DNA of 64,000 bases from Chryseobacterium sp. IHB B 17019. GTDB lineage: Bacteria > Bacteroidota > Bacteroidia > Flavobacteriales > Weeksellaceae. The notes beneath the pieces are model-generated. The model did not search any database, had not been told where the DNA came from, and was given only the letters and a program-made list of their open reading frames with translations. The position numbers and the translations under genes are program-made. This document shows positions 15,340 to 23,452 of the stretch, one piece after another. The stretch covers positions 2,480,001-2,544,000 of the forward strand of contig NZ_CP013293.1 in NCBI RefSeq assembly GCF_001456155.1, written 5' to 3'. Within the stretch, counting starts at the first letter, position 1, and the number at the start of each line of letters is the position of its first letter.

Positions 15340-17955
15340 TTATAAACTTTTCAGTTTCTCTTCCAAAATTGCAATTTTGTCAAGAGCATCTTTTTGCTTT
15401 TTACGCTCCACTTCTACAACTTCAGGTTTGGCGTTGGCAACAAACTTTTCGTTAGAAAGCTTCTTGTCTACTGAAACTAAAAATCCTTTCAAATATTTTA
15501 ATTCTTCTTCAGTTTTTGCTTTTTCTTCTCCTAAATCCAGGTTTTCACTCAAAGGAATTGAAACTTCCGTTGATCCAACCAGGAAAGTAAAGCTCGGCTT
15601 ATCTGTTTTTGTTCCAAAATGAACTTCTGAAACATTGGCGAGTTTTTTAATAACAGATTCGTTAGCAAATTCCGAAGCGTTGGTATAAATTTCTACCGTT
15701 TCTTTTGGTGAAATACCTTTTGTCTGGCGGTAATTTCTAACTCCTGAAATAACTTCCGAGGAAATTTCGAAATTTTTAATGATGTTTTCATTAAAATTTC
15801 CGGCTTTTTTCTGCTGAGAAATAATTAATGCCTCTTCAATGCTTCTTTCCGAAATTGTCTGCCATAATTCTTCGGTTAAGAAAGGCATGAACGGATGAAG
15901 CAACTTCATTAATTCTTCAAAGAATTCAACTGTTTTGGTATAAACTTCTTTAGAAATTCCTTCCCCATAATTTGGTTTGATCGCTTCCAGATACCATCCG
16001 CAGAAATCGTCCCAAATCAATTTATAAATCAAATGCAGTGCATCAGAAATTCTGAACTTCTCGAATTGCTGATCGATTTCCAAAATTGTCTTATTTAATT
16101 TATTTTCAAACCATTCAATAGCTTGATTATCTGCTATATTTGCTGGTTTATCTTCATGATTCCACATGTTGATCAGACGGAACGCACTCCAGATTTTTGT
16201 CATGAAGTTTCTTCCCTGTAACATTAAATCTTCATCAAAAAGAAGATCATTTCCAGCTGCTGAGCTTAATAAAATACCAACACGAACGCCGTCTGCTCCA
16301 TATTTATCCATCAACTCCAGCGGATCAGGTGAATTTCCTAAAGATTTTGACATCTTTCTTCTCTGCTTGTCTCTTACAATCCCTGTAAAATAAACATTTT
16401 TGAACGGAACTTCCTTTCTGTATTCTAATCCGGCCATGATCATTCTGGCAACCCAGAAGAAGATAATGTCCGGGCCTGTTACCAAATCTGAAGTCGGATA
16501 GTAATAATTGATGTCTTTATTTTCAGGATCATTCAGACCATCAAAAACTGACATTGGCCACAACCATGATGAAAACCATGTATCAAGAGCATCTTCGTCT
16601 TGTTTCAGGTTGCTGGTTGTTAGTTGTTGGTTGTTGGTCTTTTGCTTCGCCAGTTCTAATGCTTCATCGATATTTTCTGCAACTACGAAATCGCTTTCTC
16701 CTTCTCCATAATAATAAGCAGGAATTTGCTGTCCCCACCAAAGTTGGCGGGAAATATTCCAGTCGCGGATGTTATCCATCCAATGTTTGTAGGTGTTTTT
16801 AAACTTTTCAGGGTAAAATTTCACCTCATCATTCATTACTACATCCAAAGCTGGTTTAGCAATATCAGACATTTTCAGGAACCATTGAACAGAAACTCTG
16901 GGCTCGATAACCGCGCCGGTTCTTTCCGAAGTTCCCACTTTATTTACATAATCTTCTGCTTTTAACAAAAGATCTTTTTCTTCCAATTCTTTCGCGATTT
17001 GTTTTCTTACTTCAAATCTGTTTTTTCCTGCGTAATGTAAACCGTGTTCATTCAAATTTCCGTCATCGTCAAGAGCATCAATCATTTGAAGATTGTGCTT
17101 TTGTCCGATTTCATAATCATTAACGTCGTGAGCAGGCGTAATTTTCAACACCCCTGTTCCGAATTCGATGTCAACATATTCATCTTCGATAATCGGAATT
17201 ACTCTGTTTACGATGGGTACGATTACTTTTTTGCCTTTTAAATGAGCATATCTCTCATCATTAGGATTGATACAAACTGCCGTGTCACCGAAAATAGTTT
17301 CGGGACGTGTCGTAGCCACCGAAAGGAATTCTTCCGACCCCTCGATTTTATATTTTAGGAAATATAATTTTCCGTTTTGTTCTTTAAAAATTACTTCTTC
17401 GTCAGAAATATTGGTTTTCGCTTCCGGATCCCAGTTTACCATTCTGTATCCTCTGTAGATTAAGCCTTTATTATAAAGATCAACAAAAGACTTGATAACC
17501 TGCTGTGAAAGTGACTCTTCCATGGTGAAACGGGTTCTGTCCCAGTCACAAGAACATCCAAGCTTTTTCAGCTGTTCAAGGATGGTTCCTCCGTATTTAT
17601 CGGTCCATTCCCAAGCGTGTTTTAAAAATTCTTCTCTTGTAATATCTGATTTATTGATTCCTTCTGATTTCAGTTTAGCAACAACCTTCGCTTCCGTAGC
17701 AATAGAAGCGTGATCTGTTCCCGGAATCCAACAGGCATTGAAGCCCTGCATTCTTGCACGGCGGACCAGAACATCCTGAAGGGTATTGTTCAGCATATGC
17801 CCCATGTGTAAGATCCCCGTAACGTTTGGCGGAGGAATTACAACAGTGTAAGGCGGCTTGTCATTAGGCTCTGAATGGAAGTATTTGTTTTCCAGCCAAT
17901 AGCTGTACCATTTTTGTTCTGTTTCCTGTGGATTATACTTTTCTGAAATCTGCAT
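15340..17955 (-). CDS. valS: Valine--tRNA ligase
   Basis: 871 residues, a class I aminoacyl-tRNA synthetase charging tRNA-Val. The HIGH motif is HMGH at 50-53 (PPPNVTGILHMGHMLNN), KMSKS is near residue 533 (RRKMSKSLGNSPDP), and the editing domain includes TTRPETIFGDTAVCINP. The C-terminus is the usual ValS coiled-coil arm (EKAKTEEELKYLKGFLVSVDKKL). Residues about 435-450 (KTNNQQLTTSNLKQD) are encoded by a GTTGGTTGTTAG-type micro-repeat inserted or expanded in frame. A TAnnTTTG box is at 17984-17991, 28 nt before the ATG. Confidence 0.97.
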   Translation of the reverse strand: MQISEKYNPQETEQKWYSYWLENKYFHSEPNDKPPYTVVIPPPNVTGILHMGHMLNNTLQDVLVRRARMQGFNACWIPGTDHASIATEAKVVAKLKSEGINKSDITREEFLKHAWEWTDKYGGTILEQLKKLGCSCDWDRTRFTMEESLSQQVIKSFVDLYNKGLIYRGYRMVNWDPEAKTNISDEEVIFKEQNGKLYFLKYKIEGSEEFLSVATTRPETIFGDTAVCINPNDERYAHLKGKKVIVPIVNRVIPIIEDEYVDIEFGTGVLKITPAHDVNDYEIGQKHNLQMIDALDDDGNLNEHGLHYAGKNRFEVRKQIAKELEEKDLLLKAEDYVNKVGTSERTGAVIEPRVSVQWFLKMSDIAKPALDVVMNDEVKFYPEKFKNTYKHWMDNIRDWNISRQLWWGQQIPAYYYGEGESDFVVAENIDEALELAKQKTNNQQLTTSNLKQDEDALDTWFSSWLWPMSVFDGLNDPENKDINYYYPTSDLVTGPDIIFFWVARMIMAGLEYRKEVPFKNVYFTGIVRDKQRRKMSKSLGNSPDPLELMDKYGADGVRVGILLSSAAGNDLLFDEDLMLQGRNFMTKIWSAFRLINMWNHEDKPANIADNQAIEWFENKLNKTILEIDQQFEKFRISDALHLIYKLIWDDFCGWYLEAIKPNYGEGISKEVYTKTVEFFEELMKLLHPFMPFLTEELWQTISERSIEEALIISQQKKAGNFNENIIKNFEISSEVISGVRNYRQTKGISPKETVEIYTNASEFANESVIKKLANVSEVHFGTKTDKPSFTFLVGSTEVSIPLSENLDLGEEKAKTEEELKYLKGFLVSVDKKLSNEKFVANAKPEVVEVERKKQKDALDKIAILEEKLKSL

Positions 17956-17983
17956 AAATTCTAATTCTTTAGCTTACAATTTG

Positions 17984-17991
17984 CAAAAATA
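17984..17991 (-). promoter_or_regulatory. Minus-7 element TATTTTTG for valS
   Basis: Perfect TAnnTTTG on the minus strand, 28 nt upstream of the valS ATG. No clear minus-33 TTG is seen. Confidence 0.5.
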
Positions 17992-18033
17992 GGCTAAAGA
18001 AAAAAAATTTTAAGTATGAATTAAAATAATTTT

Positions 18034-18041
18034 TAACTTTG
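18034..18041 (+). promoter_or_regulatory. Minus-7 element TAACTTTG for the DUF1573 gene
   Basis: Perfect TAnnTTTG, 42 nt before the ATG at 18084. It overlaps the alternative upstream TTG start (18039), which argues that translation begins at 18084. Confidence 0.55.
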
Positions 18042-18083
18042 TTTCTCAAAATTTATCTAACAAACATATTAACATTCAAGAAT

Positions 18084-18551
18084 ATGAAAAAATTAATTGC
18101 AGGAATTGCTTTATTCGGGACATTTGCTCTGGCATCTGCACAAACTATTACATTCGACAAAACTACTTTTGATTACGGTACAATCAAGCCTAGTTCTGAC
18201 GGTACAAGATTTTTCACAGTAACAAATACTGGTGATAAGCCTCTTGTAATCTCTAATGTAAAGGCGTCTTGTGGATGTACAACTCCTGAATTCAAGACAG
18301 ATCCTATTATGCCTGGAAAATCTGCTCAGATCAAAGTTGGCTACAACACTACTATCAACGGTGGATTCAACAAAATGATCGAGGTATTTTCTAATGACCC
18401 TGCAAACAGCAGAAGCGTAATCTATATCAAAGGTACGGTAGATGCAAACGCTCCGGATCCAAAACCATTGACTCCTGCTGAGCTAAAAGCTAAAGCTAAA
18501 GCTGAGAAAAAAGCTGCAAAAGAAGCTAAAAAAGTAGCTGCAGTGAAGTAA
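18084..18551 (+). CDS. Secreted DUF1573 protein with Lys/Ala-rich tail
   Basis: 155 residues from the ATG at 18084. A Sec signal peptide (MKKLIAGIALFGTFALASAQ) precedes one DUF1573 Ig-like domain with its hallmark KASCGCTTPEF and the strand pattern FTVTNTGDKPLVISNV. The C-terminus (LTPAELKAKAKAEKKAAKEA) is a repetitive Lys/Ala helix that could bind acidic cell-wall or nucleic-acid surfaces. DUF1573 proteins are abundant exported proteins in Bacteroidota with unsettled function. It has its own promoter box and a strong terminator. Confidence 0.92.
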   Translation: MKKLIAGIALFGTFALASAQTITFDKTTFDYGTIKPSSDGTRFFTVTNTGDKPLVISNVKASCGCTTPEFKTDPIMPGKSAQIKVGYNTTINGGFNKMIEVFSNDPANSRSVIYIKGTVDANAPDPKPLTPAELKAKAKAEKKAAKEAKKVAAVK

Positions 18552-18568
18552 TCTCTACTCAGAAAATA

Positions 18569-18600
18569 AAAAAACCGTCTCCATGGAGGCGGTTTTTTTA
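18569..18600 (+). terminator. Terminator after the DUF1573 gene
   Basis: Arms AAACCGTCTCC and GGAGGCGGTTT (one G-U pair), two-base loop, then a run of T. Confidence 0.9.
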
Positions 18601-18680
18601 TTATATTTAGGTAAGATAAGATATTAGATGTTAGATATTAGAAGTTAGTTTTACAACTTTATGTTTGAGATTTAGAATAA

Positions 18681-18760
18681 CATTAAATCATTAAATCATT
18701 AAATCATTAAATCATTAAATCATTAAATCATTAAATCATTAAATCATTAAATCATTAAAT
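18681..18760 (+). repeat. Tandem array: ten exact copies of the octamer CATTAAAT
   Basis: Eighty bases made of ten identical 8-bp units, ending 14 bases before the PPK2 ATG at 18775. It occupies the place where the PPK2 promoter or leader must be. Preceding bases (18613-18647) are a different AT-rich micro-repeat (GATATTAGATGTTAGATATT). Octamer slippage would move promoter elements by 8 bp per unit. Confidence 0.97.
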
Positions 18761-18774
18761 AAACTATTTAAGAT

Positions 18775-19644
18775 ATGGACACCAATTTTTCAGATGACTT
18801 TTTAATTAAAGGAAAATTTTCAATAAAAAAGGCTTTTACAGAATATAAGGGAAAACTTACGAAAGAAGAAGGCGTAGAATTATTAATTTCAGAGAAAGAA
18901 AAACTTCGTGAGCTCCAGGAAAAGCTGTATGCCGATGGAACGCAATCTCTTCTCGTTGTCCTTCAGGCAATGGATGCAGCGGGAAAAGACAGCTTAATAG
19001 AACATGTTTTTGGAGGTGTAAATCCGCAAGGATGTAGTGTAACGAGCTTTAAAACGCCAAGTTCCAAAGAATATTCACACGATTTTCTTTGGAGACATTA
19101 TCTTGGGTTGCCTCAGAAAGGGATGATTGGGATTTTCAACCGTTCGCATTATGAGAGTGTTTTGGTATGTAAAGTGCACCCAGAATATAATTTAAGTGAA
19201 AAAACATGGAATTCCGTAAAAGATTTTGATGATACATTCTGGAAAAACCGCTATGATAGCATCCGAAATTTTGAAAAACATCTTTCCGAAAACGGAACAA
19301 CCATAGTAAAAATATTTTTAAACGTTTCTAAAGACGAACAAAAGAAAAGACTTCTCGACAGAATCAACGAACAGGAAAAAAACTGGAAATTCTCAACCGG
19401 AGATCTTCCCGAAAGAGCTTTATTTGACAAATATATGGAGTGTTATGAAACGGCAATCAACGAAACATCAAAGGATTATGCGCCCTGGTATGTACTTCCT
19501 GCGGATAACAAATGGTTTGCAAGGGTTGCTGCTATTCAGATTATTATTGATACTTTAGAAAAAATGAATTTGAAATATCCACAGCTTTCGGAAATAGAAA
19601 GATCAGAATTACAGGAAGCCAAGCAACAGTTGGAAAATGAATAA
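18775..19644 (+). CDS. Polyphosphate kinase 2 family protein (polyphosphate:nucleotide phosphotransferase)
   Basis: 289 residues with the PPK2 core: Walker-A-like VVLQAMDAAGKDSLIEHVFG near residue 67, the SFKTPSSKEYSHDFLWRHY segment (lid region), GIFNRSHYESVLVCKVHPE near 126, and KIFLNVSKDEQKKRLLDRI near 185. Single-domain PPK2 enzymes move phosphate between polyphosphate and nucleoside mono- or diphosphates; the exact class (ADP, AMP or both) is not decided here. It is monocistronic and directly preceded by the CATTAAAT array, which may govern its expression. Confidence 0.9.
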   Translation: MDTNFSDDFLIKGKFSIKKAFTEYKGKLTKEEGVELLISEKEKLRELQEKLYADGTQSLLVVLQAMDAAGKDSLIEHVFGGVNPQGCSVTSFKTPSSKEYSHDFLWRHYLGLPQKGMIGIFNRSHYESVLVCKVHPEYNLSEKTWNSVKDFDDTFWKNRYDSIRNFEKHLSENGTTIVKIFLNVSKDEQKKRLLDRINEQEKNWKFSTGDLPERALFDKYMECYETAINETSKDYAPWYVLPADNKWFARVAAIQIIIDTLEKMNLKYPQLSEIERSELQEAKQQLENE

Positions 19645-19738
19645 ATTGGTATGGAAGATGGGAGCTCGAAGATGGAGGTTAAAAAGTATTGCATTAAAAC
19701 TTCCCTCTTTTAGCTTCAACTTCAAGTTTTTTTAAAAA

Positions 19739-20065
19739 CCACGAGAAAATCTATAAGCCGGATTTTGTACTTAAAAAAGTGCCTGTTATTTATCTGCGTC
19801 CTACATTGCTGCAAGACTTTAGCTGATTACCCCTCGGCTTTCAGAGCGAGCAACTCCTATTTTCATTTCTGAAAAGAACCGATATACTTATCATTGCACC
19901 ACAAAGAGTTTACCTGATTTCACTACAGCCGAACTGTACATCCTTTCTGTTGCACTTGTCCTACCCTCGCGGGTGACGGATGTTATCCGCTTTGCTGCTC
20001 TACGGTGTCCGGACTTTCCTACCCTTGCCGAAGCAAGAATCAACAAGCCGACTTTCTCGTGGGTG
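19739..20065 (-). ncRNA. rnpB: RNase P RNA
   Basis: On the minus strand the RNA starts with CCACGAGAAA (about 20063) and ends with TTTTCTCGTGG (19739), which pair as helix P1. Inside are the hallmark conserved segments: GGAAAGTCCGGAC with the following CRI region, the GGGTAAxACAG-like elements around ACCCGCGAGGGTAGGACAAG, GAAATCAGGTAAACTC, and near the 3' end GAGGGGTAATCAGC. Length about 327 nt fits bacterial type A RNase P RNA. It is the catalytic RNA that removes tRNA 5' leaders. Exact ends are set by P1 and are good to within a few bases. Confidence 0.95.
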
Positions 20066-20078
20066 CAAAGATACAAAT

Positions 20079-20182
20079 TAGTTATGAGTTATAAATTATG
20101 AGTTATGGGTTATGAGCCAGGAGTCTTTCACGTTAAAAAAATCAACTTTAAAACTCATAATTTATAACTCGTAACTATTCAT
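20079..20182. repeat. ATAACTCATAA-type micro-repeat cluster
   Basis: GTTATGAGTTATAAATTATG followed by more copies, then the inverse CTCATAATTTATAACTCGTAA. The same motif occurs at about 480-530, 1808-1842, 29676-29706 and 54505-54585. No coding content. Confidence 0.6.
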
Positions 20183-20234
20183 CAATTAGCACATTATTTA
20201 CTATCTTCGTGCAACTAAATATTATACACATACA

Positions 20235-20726
20235 TTGGCTTCTAAGGAAAAAGAATTTGCGCAGCTTATTAAAGATAATCAGGGATTGATTATCAAGGTT
20301 TCGCGTCTTTACACTAATTCTTTGGAGGATGAAGAGGATCTTTTTCAGGAAATTGTGTTACAATTATGGAGAAGTTACGACTCATTTAAAGGAAATTCTA
20401 AGATTTCTACGTGGATGTACCGTGTTGCCTTAAATACAGCCATTACCCTTTTCAGAAAAAAAAGTAAAAGCCTGCCTACGAACGAGCTGGATATTAATCA
20501 TGCTGATTTTATTGAAGATGATGATGATAAACAGCAGCAGATTTCACTTTTATACACTGTAATAAAGACACTTCCTAATGTGGAAAGAGCTATCGTAATG
20601 ATGTATCTTGATGATTTGCCTTACAAGGATATTGCAGAAAACCTCGGGATTACCGAAGTCAATGCGCGTGTGAAAATGAACAGACTAAAGAAAACCCTTA
20701 AAGAACAGATGGAAAAATATGCCTGA
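20235..20726 (+). CDS. RNA polymerase ECF sigma factor (sigma-70 family)
   Basis: 163 residues with region 2 (EDEEDLFQEIVLQLWRSYDSF, then STWMYRVALNTAITLFRK) and region 4 (LPNVERAIVMMYLDDLPYKD with the helix-turn-helix IAENLGITEVNARVKMNRLK). The start is TTG at 20235 (leading to MASKEKEFAQ); no in-frame ATG is available and 24 nt upstream sits TATCTTCG, one base from TAnnTTTG. The next gene overlaps its stop by 8 bp. The regulon is unknown; an overlapping membrane gene is the usual position for a cognate anti-sigma factor. Confidence 0.9.
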   Translation: MASKEKEFAQLIKDNQGLIIKVSRLYTNSLEDEEDLFQEIVLQLWRSYDSFKGNSKISTWMYRVALNTAITLFRKKSKSLPTNELDINHADFIEDDDDKQQQISLLYTVIKTLPNVERAIVMMYLDDLPYKDIAENLGITEVNARVKMNRLKKTLKEQMEKYA

Positions 20727-21393
20727 ATTTGATTTAGACAGCCTTAAGAAAACATGGCAGGAACAGCCTGTTCAGCAGAAATACGACAACAACGAAATCC
20801 TTCAGATGTTGAACCGAAAATCGCGCAATTACGTGAAATATATTTTCTGGATCAGTGTGGCAGAATTTGTATTTTTTTCCGTTTTGGGAGTATTTTATTT
20901 TTTACAGGGTGAAGAATCTAACAGTTTTATAAAGGTTTTAGAAAGATTAGGGGCGCAAAAAACTCCGGAAGTTGAAAATAATTTCGATAATGCTTATTTA
21001 GCAATAAAAATTTTAAGTTTATTAGTAACTGCTTATTTTGTATATAAATTTTATCAGAATTACCGTAAAATAAAAATTGAAGAAAATTTAAAAGGCTTAA
21101 TAACAAGAATTATTAAGTTTAAGAAAACCGTCAATGCTTTTATTTTAATAAGTATTGTTCTTCTGGTTGCATTCACCTCTGTATTTACAGCTTTTATATT
21201 TTATGCTTTAAACAGCCAGAATATTGAGCCCAAAAGCGCAGACCTTACCATCGTTATTGTGGGAATTGTCGTAAGTATGGTATTGAGTATTTTACTGATA
21301 TGGCTGTATTACAAATTGGTTTACGGGATCATTATCAGGAAACTGGACCGGAATTTAAAGCAATTAAAAGAAATAGATTCCCAGAAAATTTAA
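20719..21393 (+). CDS. Membrane protein overlapping the sigma factor gene, candidate anti-sigma factor
   Basis: 224 residues. A cytoplasmic N-terminus of about 40 residues (MPEFDLDSLKKTWQEQPVQQ) precedes four likely membrane segments: about 42-62, 92-112, 138-162 and 175-200. The ATG overlaps the sigma gene by 8 bp, so the two are co-translated. The N-terminal 'DLDSLKKTWQEQ' pattern recurs in Flavobacteriia proteins next to ECF sigma factors. I see no zinc anti-sigma HxxxCxxC motif, so a role as anti-sigma factor is inference from gene order. It ends just before a bidirectional terminator. Confidence 0.75.
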   Translation: MPEFDLDSLKKTWQEQPVQQKYDNNEILQMLNRKSRNYVKYIFWISVAEFVFFSVLGVFYFLQGEESNSFIKVLERLGAQKTPEVENNFDNAYLAIKILSLLVTAYFVYKFYQNYRKIKIEENLKGLITRIIKFKKTVNAFILISIVLLVAFTSVFTAFIFYALNSQNIEPKSADLTIVIVGIVVSMVLSILLIWLYYKLVYGIIIRKLDRNLKQLKEIDSQKI

Positions 21394-21411
21394 TATAAAA
21401 TTCAACGACAT

Positions 21412-21446
21412 AAAAAAAAGCATTTCAATTTGAAATGCTTTTGTAT
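21412..21446. terminator. Bidirectional terminator between the sigma operon and rpoN
   Basis: Thirteen-base perfect arms AAAAGCATTTCAA (21416-21428) and TTGAAATGCTTTT (21430-21442), with A-rich and T-rich flanks that serve both convergent genes. Confidence 0.92.
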
Positions 21447-21447
21447 T

Positions 21448-22911
21448 TTAAAGTTCTTTTCTTAGTCTGGCAACAGGAATATTCAGTTGTTCACGATATT
21501 TTGCGATCGTCCTTCTTGCAATATTATAACCCTGCTCTTTTAAAATTACCACCAAAGCATCGTCTGTCAGTGGTTTTCTCTTGTTTTCCTTACTGATGAC
21601 TTCCTGAAGATGAGTTTTAATTTCTTTTGTTGAAACTTCTTCACCGTCATCGTTCGTTAAACTATCAGAAAATAAATCTTTCAAATAAATAATTCCGTTT
21701 GGTGTATCTGCGTATTTACTTTTTACAACCCTTGAAATCGTAGAAATATCAAAGCCTGTAATATCTGCAATATCCTTTAAAATCATTGGTCTTAAAGACT
21801 TTTCGTCACCAGTGATGAAATAATCCTTCTGAAACTTCACAATCGCAGTAATGGTTTGCAGTAAAGTATTCTGGCGCTGGTTGATCGCATCAATATACCA
21901 TTTTGCCGCATCCAGTTTTTGTTTAATAAATAAAGCTGCCTGCTTGTGTTCGGATGAATTTTTATCGTGAGAATATGTTGTTAAAATATCTTTATATTCC
22001 TCAGAAACTCTTAAGGTTGGAGCGTTTTTGCTATTCAGCATCGGAATAACCAACCCATCTTTTACTTGAATTACAAAATCCGGAATAATTTCCTGATTGA
22101 TAGTAATTGTCTGAGTATCAAAGTTTCCGCCAACTCTTGGAGATAATTTTGAGATCTCATCCAAAGCATCCTTCAAATCATCTTCTTCAATGTCGTATTT
22201 CTGAATGATTTTATTGTAATGCTTATTGGTTAAAGCATCAAACTGATATCTCAATATATTTGCAGCCAACGAAACGGCTTTATCTGAACTTACCTTTTTT
22301 TCTATCTGTAATAGTAAACACTCCTGCAGACCTCTCGCACCTACGCCCGGTGGGTCAAGTTTCTGAACATAATTCTCAAGAATATCCTCAACTCTTTCTT
22401 TCGTAGTGTAAATACCTTGTGAAAACGCCAGATCATCAACAATAGACTTGATTTCCCTTCTTAAATATCCGTCCGTATCAAGGTTTCCGATAAGGTATTC
22501 TGCAATTTTTACATCTTCAGTATTGATGTTTATAAGATGAATCTGCTCCAGCAGATAATCATATAAAGACTGCCCTTCCGTCAGAAGGCTCTCATTATCA
22601 AATTCTTCATCGTCCGGGGAGTAGTTGCTGGAAGCGGTTTTATAGTTAGGCTCGTCGTCATAAAGATATTGGTCAACATCAAAATCAGTTTCAATGCTCT
22701 CCGTCCCTTCATCTTTATAAGCATCCTCTAAAGAAGAAAAATCATCTTCCTTAGGCTCTTCTTTTACGATTTCCAAAGCAGGGTTTTCTTCTAACTCCCT
22801 CTCCAATTCCTCTTCGAATTCCAACGTGTGAAGCTGAATTAGCTTCATCAACTGGATTTGCTGAGGCGCCAGCTTTTGTCCTAGTTTGAGTTGTAAGTGT
22901 TGTTTAAGCAT
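21448..22911 (-). CDS. rpoN: RNA polymerase sigma-54 factor
   Basis: 487 residues. The Gln/Leu-rich activator-responsive region I is clear (QLKLGQKLAPQQIQLMKLIQ), followed by the acidic region II. The core-binding domain includes LDPPGVGARGLQECLLLQIE, and the C-terminal DNA-binding domain ends with the RpoN box ARRTIAKYRE (465-474). This sigma factor needs AAA+ enhancer-binding proteins; none is encoded in the window. Length and all regions are normal. Confidence 0.96.
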   Translation of the reverse strand: MLKQHLQLKLGQKLAPQQIQLMKLIQLHTLEFEEELERELEENPALEIVKEEPKEDDFSSLEDAYKDEGTESIETDFDVDQYLYDDEPNYKTASSNYSPDDEEFDNESLLTEGQSLYDYLLEQIHLININTEDVKIAEYLIGNLDTDGYLRREIKSIVDDLAFSQGIYTTKERVEDILENYVQKLDPPGVGARGLQECLLLQIEKKVSSDKAVSLAANILRYQFDALTNKHYNKIIQKYDIEEDDLKDALDEISKLSPRVGGNFDTQTITINQEIIPDFVIQVKDGLVIPMLNSKNAPTLRVSEEYKDILTTYSHDKNSSEHKQAALFIKQKLDAAKWYIDAINQRQNTLLQTITAIVKFQKDYFITGDEKSLRPMILKDIADITGFDISTISRVVKSKYADTPNGIIYLKDLFSDSLTNDDGEEVSTKEIKTHLQEVISKENKRKPLTDDALVVILKEQGYNIARRTIAKYREQLNIPVARLRKEL

Positions 22912-23033
22912 ATTTACTCTTTGTGTTTTAACATAACATATTCTACGAATTTAATAAAATATTTCGAGAAAAATAATTTTTAGCACGATTTTTGCTTTCT
23001 TTATACCATAATAAGCTATTGAAGAATAAACAT

Positions 23034-23066
23034 AAAAGCCTTAAATGTAATATTTAAGGCTTTTTT
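23034..23066. terminator. Strong hairpin terminator upstream of rpoN
   Basis: Thirteen-base perfect arms AAAAGCCTTAAAT (23034-23046) and ATTTAAGGCTTTT (23052-23064), loop GTAAT, T run on the plus strand and T-rich on the minus strand. What it terminates is unclear because neither flanking gene ends here; it may close an unseen small RNA. Confidence 0.8.
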
Positions 23067-23310
23067 ATGCTTAATTTTAATGTTTTAATTCTCTATTTTA
23101 ACAGTATTTATGTAAATAAATAAAAATATTGTTACTTCTGGTCAAACCTTCATATTCATGATTTTAATTCTTCCTTTGCACCTCATCCCGCTTATTTTTG
23201 TTTAACAATCTTACCGAGCGGTATAAAAAAGTGTTCAATTATTTAGGAGTTTGATTGTCTATTTTATTTCATTCTGGGATCACTATATTTACTCTCAATG
23301 TTTACCATAA

Positions 23311-23337
23311 AAAATTTCCCAGCCAAAGACTGGGAAG
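23311..23337 (-). terminator. Probable asnS terminator
   Basis: Arms TTCCCAG (23316-23322) and CTGGGAA (23330-23336); on the minus strand the hairpin is followed by ATTTTTT. It lies about 120 bases after the asnS stop. Confidence 0.6.
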
Positions 23338-23452
23338 ATATATAAAAAATAATTTCTGGTATTTTATAATTTGTAATTGTTTTAGCTTCATTTATTATTT
23401 ATCTCTTCCATGTTTTAACAGAAAGAAGTATAATTAAATCAACTAAAAAATA

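Larger units (their letters stand above)
22912..23452. other. Non-coding gap between rpoN and asnS with two hairpins
   Basis: About 540 bases on the upstream side of rpoN and downstream side of asnS. It holds a strong bidirectional hairpin at 23034-23066 and a weaker minus-strand terminator at 23311-23337. A 60-codon open stretch at 23255-23437 lacks a good start and has no protein-like pattern. No RNA gene is recognised. Confidence 0.6.

Noticed and set aside
19891..20076. 61-codon open stretch at 19891-20076
   Set aside because: It lies inside the RNase P RNA gene, whose conserved helices explain the sequence.
23255..23437. 60-codon plus-strand open stretch in the rpoN-asnS gap
   Set aside because: No good start codon, amino-acid composition of translated AT-rich noise, and it crosses the asnS terminator.
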